From Haematococcus lacustris (lineage: Eukaryota; Chlorophyta; Chlorophyceae; Chlamydomonadales; Haematococcaceae): DNA of 64,000 bases. Of the stretch, positions 23,564 to 32,500 are shown one piece after another. Location of the stretch: assembly GCA_030144725.1 (NCBI GenBank), contig JASKMD010000024.1, forward strand, positions 7,808,932 through 7,872,931, given 5' to 3'. The notes under the pieces were generated by a model. The model did no database searches and had not been told where the DNA came from. It was given only the letters and a program-made list of their open reading frames with translations. Within the stretch, counting starts at the first letter, position 1; every line of letters begins with the position of its first letter. Made by a program: the position numbers and the translations under genes.

Positions 23564-26500
23564 ATGTATATCGATAACCGCACTTCTGAGATAGTCCTCA
23601 AAGGACACAGCAAGGTGCTACGTATGCGCGCAACTCTTGTACTAGTCTTGTTATCCCTTGTATGCACAGGGTCAGCGGTTACTAATCCCCGCAGACACGC
23701 AGATGAGGGCTTTGCTTCCAGCGATGCTTGCAGCAAAGTATACGGCGGAATGCATAGCGCGAGACAAACATGGTGGCGAGGTGGAACTAATTCCACATGG
23801 CAGGTAGGGCAACCTTGGGTGCTCCTGCACGTTGAACTGGGCTTGGATGACCGCTGGAGTTGGGATGGACCCAAGCCAATGGCCGACTGGGCTATACCCA
23901 ACCCGCGACTGTGTTGGGCTATACCCGCACAGAGCGCACACACACACAAGGCCACAGGCCTAGGGGCTATACCCCAACACACATCCCTAGGGGCTAAACC
24001 CCAACACACATCTCTAGGGGCTATACCCCAACACACATCCCAAGGGGCTATACCCCAACACACATCCCTAGGGGCTATACCCCAACACACATCCTTAGGG
24101 GCTATACCCCAACACACATCCTTAGAGGTTATACTCCAACACACATCCCTAGGGGCTATACCCCAATGCACAACCCATGGCGCTCTGCCTCACTACCACC
24201 TGCCAGACCGCCCTGCTGCATCCTGGCATGACCAGCCGGCCAATTCACAAATGCAAGCTGACCATGTTGACATGCATGTCGACATGGTATATGGCGCACC
24301 ACCTCACCACCACCTGCCAGCCCCCACTGCTGCAGCCTGGAATGACCAGCCAGCCAGATCACAAATGCAAAGTACTCATGTAGACATGCAGACCGGCATG
24401 TTACAGGGCGCTCTGCCTCACCACCACCTGCCAGCCCAGGCTGTTGCCGCCGCCCATGCTGGCCTGCTGCCCCGCAACAGGTACCCTCATGCCCACAACA
24501 ACAAGTCAGAGAGTGCGCAGCGGTGCGTTCAGCCCACCACGCTGCCAGGAGCAGCCACGCATGCTGCCCATGCTGGTGCTCTGCCCCGCATCAGGTACCG
24601 CCATGCCTACAACAACACGGCAGAGAGTGTGCAGCGATGTGTTCAGCCCATGACGCTGCCAGGAGCAGCCATGCATGCTGCCCATGCTGGTGCTCTGCCC
24701 CGCATCAGGTACCGCCATGCCTACAACAACACGGCAGAGAGTGTGCAGCGATGTGTTAAGCCCACGACGCTGCCAGGAGCAGCCAGGCATGCTGCCCATG
24801 CTGGTGCTCTGCCCCGCATCAGGTACCGCCATGCCTACAACAACATGGCAGAGAGTGTGCAGCGATGTGTTCAGCCCATGACGCTGCCAGGAGCAGCCAT
24901 GCATGCTGCCCATGCTGGTGCTCTGCCCCGCATCAGGTACCGCCATGCCTACAACAACAAGTCAGAGAGTGCGCAGCGGTGTGTTCAGCCCATGACGCTG
25001 CCAGGAGCAGCCATGCATGCTGCCCATGCTGGTGCTCTGCCCCGCATCAGGTACCGCCATGCCTACAATAACACGGCAGAGAGTGTGCAGCGATGTGTTC
25101 AGCCCATGACGCTGCCAGGAGCAGCCATGCATGCTGCCCATGCTGGTGCTCTGCCCCGCATCAGGTACCGCCATGCCTACAACAACAAGTCAGAGAGTGC
25201 GCAGCGGTGTGCTCAGCCCATGACGCTGCCAGGAGCAGCCATGCATGCTGCCCATGCTGGTGCTCTGCCCCGCATCAGGTACCGCCATGCCTACAACAAC
25301 ACGGCAGAGAGTGTGCAGCGATGTGTTCAGCCCATGACGCTGCCAGGAGCAGCCATGCATGCTGCCCATGCTGGTGCTCTGCCCCGCATCAGGTACCGCC
25401 ATGCCTACAATAACACGGCAGAGAGTGTGCAGCGATGTGTTCAGCCCATGACGCTGCCAGGAGCAGCCATGCATGCTGCCCATGCTGGTGCTCTGCCCCG
25501 CATCAGGTACCGCCATGCCTACAACAACAAGGCAGAGGATGGACAACTACACCAACGAGTCAGGGGAGGCACCCCGCGACACATTCAGACAGCTGACACT
25601 ATAGACACTAGCACCATGCCGAGCTATGACCACGGACACGAGACACTCAGTTGGATGACACACATCGCCATTGCTATCGCCAGCATCGCTCTTATGAGGG
25701 GCTACCCCCCCACCCCCCCACCCCCTGCTATTACCCCTTCCCAATCTAGAGCTTGCCTCCGACGACACCTCAAGAAGATCAGGAGATGGAGAGCGATCTC
25801 TGTTGGATCTGCCTACACCCTGTACCTCTACCTTGATGGCTCAGTGGAACGTCATACTGCCTTGATGCACCTGTCAACAGCCCTCACTACCTGGCAGTCG
25901 CATGGCCACTACACATCCAACCCAGAAAGCACCAGCATCCTAGTTCACCAATACAACGCGACTTTGCAACGGTACACAATACACAAGCTGCGCATCAACC
26001 GCATGCCTGATCTGCCTACCCGCATGGGCATCCCAGCCCTTTTAACCAAGCTAGCCCATTGCCTTGGCGTCATGTCCCCCTGCTACAGTGCTATCTACTT
26101 GCTCTATATAGGCTGGCTGTTGCTAGCAGGAGGTGATATTGAAGCCAACCCAGGCCCATCCCACTATGAGGAGCATCATCCAGAAGTTAACCCTAACCCC
26201 CGGTTTTTTGAAGCACAGGTAAACCGCAATTGCCAGGCCCACTCCCTAAACAATGCAGCTGGCAAGCCATGGGTGAAGCCTGAGGACCTACATAATTTTT
26301 GGATAACCTGGCAGAAAACATTGCACGACGAAGGCGACAAGAAGGCGTGGCACACCGCACGCGGGGACGGGGGTGCTTTCAGCGACGAGGTCATTCACCT
26401 ATACCTTCGATACAAATACGGCCTCACTATTAAGAGTGTCGCTCAACTACGCACCACAGACGATTGGAACGACGACAACTTCGACACCATAGCGATAGAG

Positions 26501-29500
26501 TACGCCACACTCAACTTTTTGTGCAAAACAAACGGCCACAGCATGGCGCTCAGGAAGTTGGGTGGGCAGTGGAAGCTCCTAGACTCCGACAGCTCCAGTA
26601 AATCAGCTATAGCCATCTGCGAGCTGTCGCATTCTTACACGAATCACTTCCACGAGGTGTTCGTCATTGCACCTGACCCAGCAGCTACACCAGCCCAAAC
26701 CATGGCCACCAGCCGACAAGGTATTCGCCACATCATCAGCCACAAGGAAGACAACCAGACCCCGCCCCACTGCTACATGGAAACGCAATATAAACAATGC
26801 TGCCTAGTGCACGCCCTCAACATGGCCATGGGGAACCCAATGATCAGGCCTGAGGACGTTATCACACACTGTAAAGCACTTGATACACACATCCAGGAGC
26901 TAGCCAATCAGGCAAGGCAGGAGCAAAGGCTGATACCACTACGTAGCAGCCTCCCACACATCTACGAGGAATCTGGCAACTTCACCATCTCCACCATAAA
27001 CCACTACCTATACCACCACCACAAGGACCTCCACCTATGCCCTCCAACCACAACCACCTACAACAACAACATCACACCCGAGCTCCTCACCACGCTCACG
27101 GGCAAGACGGACAGCTACACTAACACAGCCGCCATCCTCATTACTCACAATCACGCTACCACCATCCGCCACATTAACAACGCATGGCACTGGTTGGACT
27201 CGGAACGCGGCCACCCACGCCGGTTGGACACCCCGGAAGACTGGCTCCAGCTGCATGGCATGCTCGTTCAAATTAAAAAGGGCGACGCGGCTGATACTAA
27301 CCTCATCCACCCACTATGCTGGCTAGCTGACCCTACAAGGCGCGCCACAACGGAGCAGCTGGAACAACATCTACGTACCACCCACATCGACCTTACTACC
27401 CAAGACCTGGGCACACAACCCGCGCACACCCCCCGAACAGACCGGCCGCTACCCACTGCACAACCAGCGAGTTACAAGCGCATACTAACAGCCACAGCAG
27501 ACACCCACCCGACAGACAAGCAGGCCCGGCCGCGACTGCGCCAGGTCGCCCCCACAGTCACTCTCCCCACTCTACAAGACCGGTCAAGCAGCAGTAAACG
27601 GCCCACATCATCGGGCACTATCGTAGACAAAAAACGGACCAAGCCAAGAGCGCAAACCAAGGACTCGCACACACAGACCCTGATGTACAGATACCTAAAC
27701 ACAGCCCCCACTCCACCCCCCGCCGCCATCCCCACAACACCGCCACCCCCCACTGATAACCTACGATACCCCACTGAGCACCCAGGACCACACCCACAAC
27801 ACAGCACCTTGCCAACCCGGCAGCCACAACCAACACACAACCGACAGCATATCACACTAACGACCCTGAACGTTAGAAGCCTTCATAGGTCCAGGAACGA
27901 CGTCCTCAACCTTGTGCACCAGCACAGCCCGGACATCCTGATCCTAACTGAAACCATGACCCAGCCCAGGAGCAACAATCCAGGCTCTGGCTGGCTGAAG
28001 AGAGTCATGCCAGATTATACGACACACCGACACAGAGGCCACAGTGAAGTACTAATAGGCATCAAACACAACTTAGCCATCCAAATGCAAGCCACTATGC
28101 TCTCACCGAGCATCGATGCTGAGGTAAATGCACGATGCGTCATCCTGACCCTCAACCAACACCAGTGCGAACAGCTCACCATCATCGCCACGTACTGGCC
28201 GTCGGGGTCCAATGGCGAAGCGCTCTCACTGCGCGAGAAAATGCAAGAGCATATACGAACAGCCACGGGCCACCTGCCCGGCTCACTCATCCTGGCGGGC
28301 GATATCAACGCCACGATGAAAACAGAGGATCGCTCCGAGCACACTGAATACACACAAGACAGCATGATGAGGGGCTTCGCCACAGAAATGCAACTGAAGG
28401 AAGCTGATCCCGGCGACCGGGCCTGGACCTACCAGCAACCGCACTGCGACAGCCGCATCGACGCTATCCTAACACGCGACGCAAGACACGGTCCTGAGCA
28501 CCGCACGCACGTCGATACCAACGCCTATCTGAGCGACCACAGGCCACTCACCGCCGCACTGAATACAGCCCGCCTGGGCATAGACCTGGCAGCCCCACAC
28601 AAACCACCGAAGCACAGCTACACCATCCTCACCACCCCCGTTACCAATAAGGACAGGGAAGCATACCGCCTGGCAGTGCAACAACCCAGCTCAGGCGTCC
28701 CACAATTGCACGCAGAACTGACAGCCTTCTTAGCCCCCATATACACAGAGGCTACCCACCACCTGGCTACACTTGACAAGACTAACCCTCAACAACCACA
28801 GCGCCTGACATCAGTGGCAGGACGCCCGGCCAGGGAAGCTGTAGACACCGCAGCCACCATGCTTACGCACCTCCTACAAACCTGCAGGACGGCAGCTCTA
28901 AAGACATGCAATACTAAGACCCTAACAAGGGGAGGCCAACACTACCAACGCAGGACCATGTGTAGGATTAGACAGGCACTAGGCAAAAAGCTTAAAACCA
29001 CCAGAGAACTCAGCCGGAAGGCTAGAGTGTTTTTCAAGCAAAACAACGTGCACCCAACCATCGATGAACTTGTCCCAGAGACAGATACGACGAATGCGGA
29101 AACAAGGGAGGCGGTGCAAGCGCGCCAGGGCGAAGACCCAACCGAAAACCACGTGCAGGCCGCGCTCGCCCGGCTGACCAACTCGTACCGCGACCAAATC
29201 CACCAACTAGACGACGATGACTCCGCACTCGCCATCGCACAAGCTCGCGCCAGAATGCAACAACTGATCAGCACCCAGCCCAAGAAGGCTAACAAACGTA
29301 TCCTACGCCCATCCCGCACCGACCACAAAGGCCTGCAGGCGCTAGCTGATCCTGACACCAAAACCATATGCACCGCCCCTGCCGACCTTAACCGGATAAT
29401 CACCGCCGCATATGGGCAGAAGCTGTCGGCCCCGACCCCCAAGACTGGCCACTACATTACTACACAGACACGAAACTACCCGTGGGCTCGCGCCAAAGCA

Positions 29501-32500
29501 GACGACGCCTTCGCACTGCACGCATGCCAAAACATACACTGGCTGCACACAGCCATCATGGACAAGGCAGGCTTCCAGGAATGCCTCAGCAGGCTGGCGG
29601 GAGGCAAGGCCCCGGGACCAGACGGCGTAGAAAATGAAATCATCAAGATGATGCCATGGGAGATACGGGACACCATCCACCAGCTCTTCATCATCATGTG
29701 GGCAACAGGCTGCACACCCACAACATGGAAAACCAGTGACACCTGCCTGCTTTACAAAGACAAGGGCCAGGAAACAGATCTTAATGCCTACAGACCAGTG
29801 GGCCTAGCCAACACCGTTTATAAGCTATGGACCAGCCTCATTACCAAGACGCTGTCTGAGTATGCTGAAGCTAATGGGATGCTCAGCAAGAACCAGGCCG
29901 GGTTCCGCACCCACAGGAACACCACACAACAGCTGCAGATGCTTGTCATGGCCCTTGAGGATGCTAAACTGGCCAAGGCAGATATCTACGCGCTCCTGGT
30001 CGACTTCACCAGTGCGTTCAACACCACCTGCCAAGACAAACTACTCTGGATCATGCATGACCTAGGCTTCCCCACGGACGCGACGGACGCAGTAAAGGAC
30101 CTATACACGGGCGCTACAACGCGCTTTAAAACCCCGTACGGCCATACTGACCCGGTACCCGTCAACCGGGGCACCATACAAGGCGACTCTCTCTCGCCCT
30201 TCCTATTTCTCATTTACATCGAACCCCTCCTGCGATGGCTGCAAGTGGGCGCGAGGGGCTATAAATTCAAATCAGCAACGGCCGACAGCGGGGTACGCGC
30301 CACCGTCAGCAGCATCGACTATGCAGATGACATAGCTATACTCTGCAACACCCTTCGCAACCTCCGATGCCAAGCGGACAAACTCTCAGCCTTCTCGGAC
30401 TGGGGTCACCTCATCATCTCACACAGTAAAACCCTCGCTACAGCGGCGCTCCATCACTCGGTCGAAACAGGCATGTGCAGCAACGCGGCCGAAGCGGATA
30501 AGCGGGCCAGCCAACAACTCCGAACCGTCAGCCTACAAGGGAAACCCGTCACCTACCACCGCCCGACCTCACCATTCACCTACCTGGGTGTGCTCATCAC
30601 CATGACGCTGGACTGGAAACCACAACACACCGCTATGATCACCCAGCTCCGCCAAAAACTCGAGAGACTCAGACGCTCCTTTGCCAGTGCCAGACAGGCC
30701 ATACACATCATCCGCACCGCCGTCATACCCAGCCTAGCCTACAGCTTCTGTGCCGTGCCCTGCACCCCAGGGGACCTTGAGCTGTACGACAGATCCATCA
30801 ATCAATGCGTTAAGCTCAAACTCAGACTCCCCCTGGGAACGCCCAACGCCATCATCAGAGAAGACGCTGGCAAGCTAGGCATAGGCATTAGCTCTACTGC
30901 CCAAGAGTACCACGCCCGCAACACGACAGCCCTCACACACAGCCTCCAGTCCACAGATGCGGCACACGCCCACATCTCGAGGAGCATGCTGCACAAACAA
31001 ATCACATGGCTCAGTACCCAGGCTAGCACACAAGGACACCGCATTCTCACCCTTCTCCATCACACCCTTAGGGCAAGGCAGCTGGTCTATGCCTCTATAT
31101 CCGGGCTGTCGGCCACGGAAGAGGGGCTACCTCTCTACCATGAAGAGTGCCAAACACTCGGCCGCCTCATCACACAGACCAGCAGCTCCCAAGCACACGA
31201 TGTCGTTAGTGCCAGCATCACCTGCCTCAAAAGCCTAGGCATCACGCATGCTTCTGAGCTCAGCTGCAAGGGCAGCACACACATCATCACGGGTAACATG
31301 CTCACATCGAAGTACGGGAAAAAAGTCAAGCAGAAGCACATCATCGCCCTCAACAAACTCGCGGCCATGGCGGCCCAACCCTCATGCCCAGATGCGACCG
31401 CAACGCGTGCCATCCGAGACAGCCGCAACACATCACTCGACCTCCCGCCCGACCAACGCAAAATCACACCCTGGGCCGCGGGCCTCACGGAACTTGCGCC
31501 CACACCCGCAGTGCCTGACACCAGAGCTCGCTACATGGATATGAAAGCGTATGCGGTCATGCACGCAACGCAACCAGCAACGGCGGACCGGGCCGCAGCG
31601 GCAGTCCATGAGGCCATTCGGACGAGCTCCCGACTGCTGAAACGAGAGCAACGAGCAACAAAATCGGCCCCAACGAAGCCCAACCCACCCAAGGCGGGCA
31701 CGAAACGGAACAATGAGGGCAGACAGACCCAAACTATTCCGCAAGATATAGTGCGCATAGTAGGCCTTGACCTCCCAGGACTTTCCAGCTGGAAGGTGGA
31801 TAAAGCCTGCCGATGTAAATCCAAGAACCTAGGCTGCATACTTGGGGCCATGTACGGCCACCAAGAGGCCATTACCAGCATAGATGGCTGGCAATGGGAC
31901 GGCATCAACAAGGAAAACTACTACAAGGTGCATTGGAAGCCCACAGTCATAGATAGATGGGCATTACCACTATGTGCAGAAGAAGGCTATACACCCACAC
32001 ACATAGAGACCATCAGCAGGGAAGAGGCTAAAGACGTATGCACTTGTGAGCTGTGCTGGCTACCAAGAGGAGACAGCCCAACGTGCCATAACTGCAAGAG
32101 GGCCTACCACCCAGCCTGCCTAGATGAAGCCCACCTGTCAGGACACAAGGAACCAGGATACTGGCTGTGCCCTATATGCAAGTTCGGCAGCAATGACTTT
32201 AAGACAACCATGCGCCAGTCAGCGCACTCGGACCTCATACGAGTACACTGGCACCCCACTCTCGAACCGGCGCCGCTCATCACGGCACACCTGGACTACA
32301 TGGCAAAGCGCAACGACTACGACGAGGAAAACAGGCAGATACAAGAGGCCAGACATGCGAGGCCCGACGCGCACCTGCCGGCCCACACCCGACAGGGACT
32401 ACCGGACCCGCACACCTGGCTACCCCGGTGCAACAACCTGCACTCGAAGGCCACCTTTCACACCTACCCCATCAACCCGCAGACGGACATCGTCGGGACG

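Noticed and set aside
27472..27855. Minus-strand Cys/Val/Gly-rich frames inside the LINE
   Set aside because: They are antisense shadows of the LINE polyprotein, which has recognisable domains throughout.
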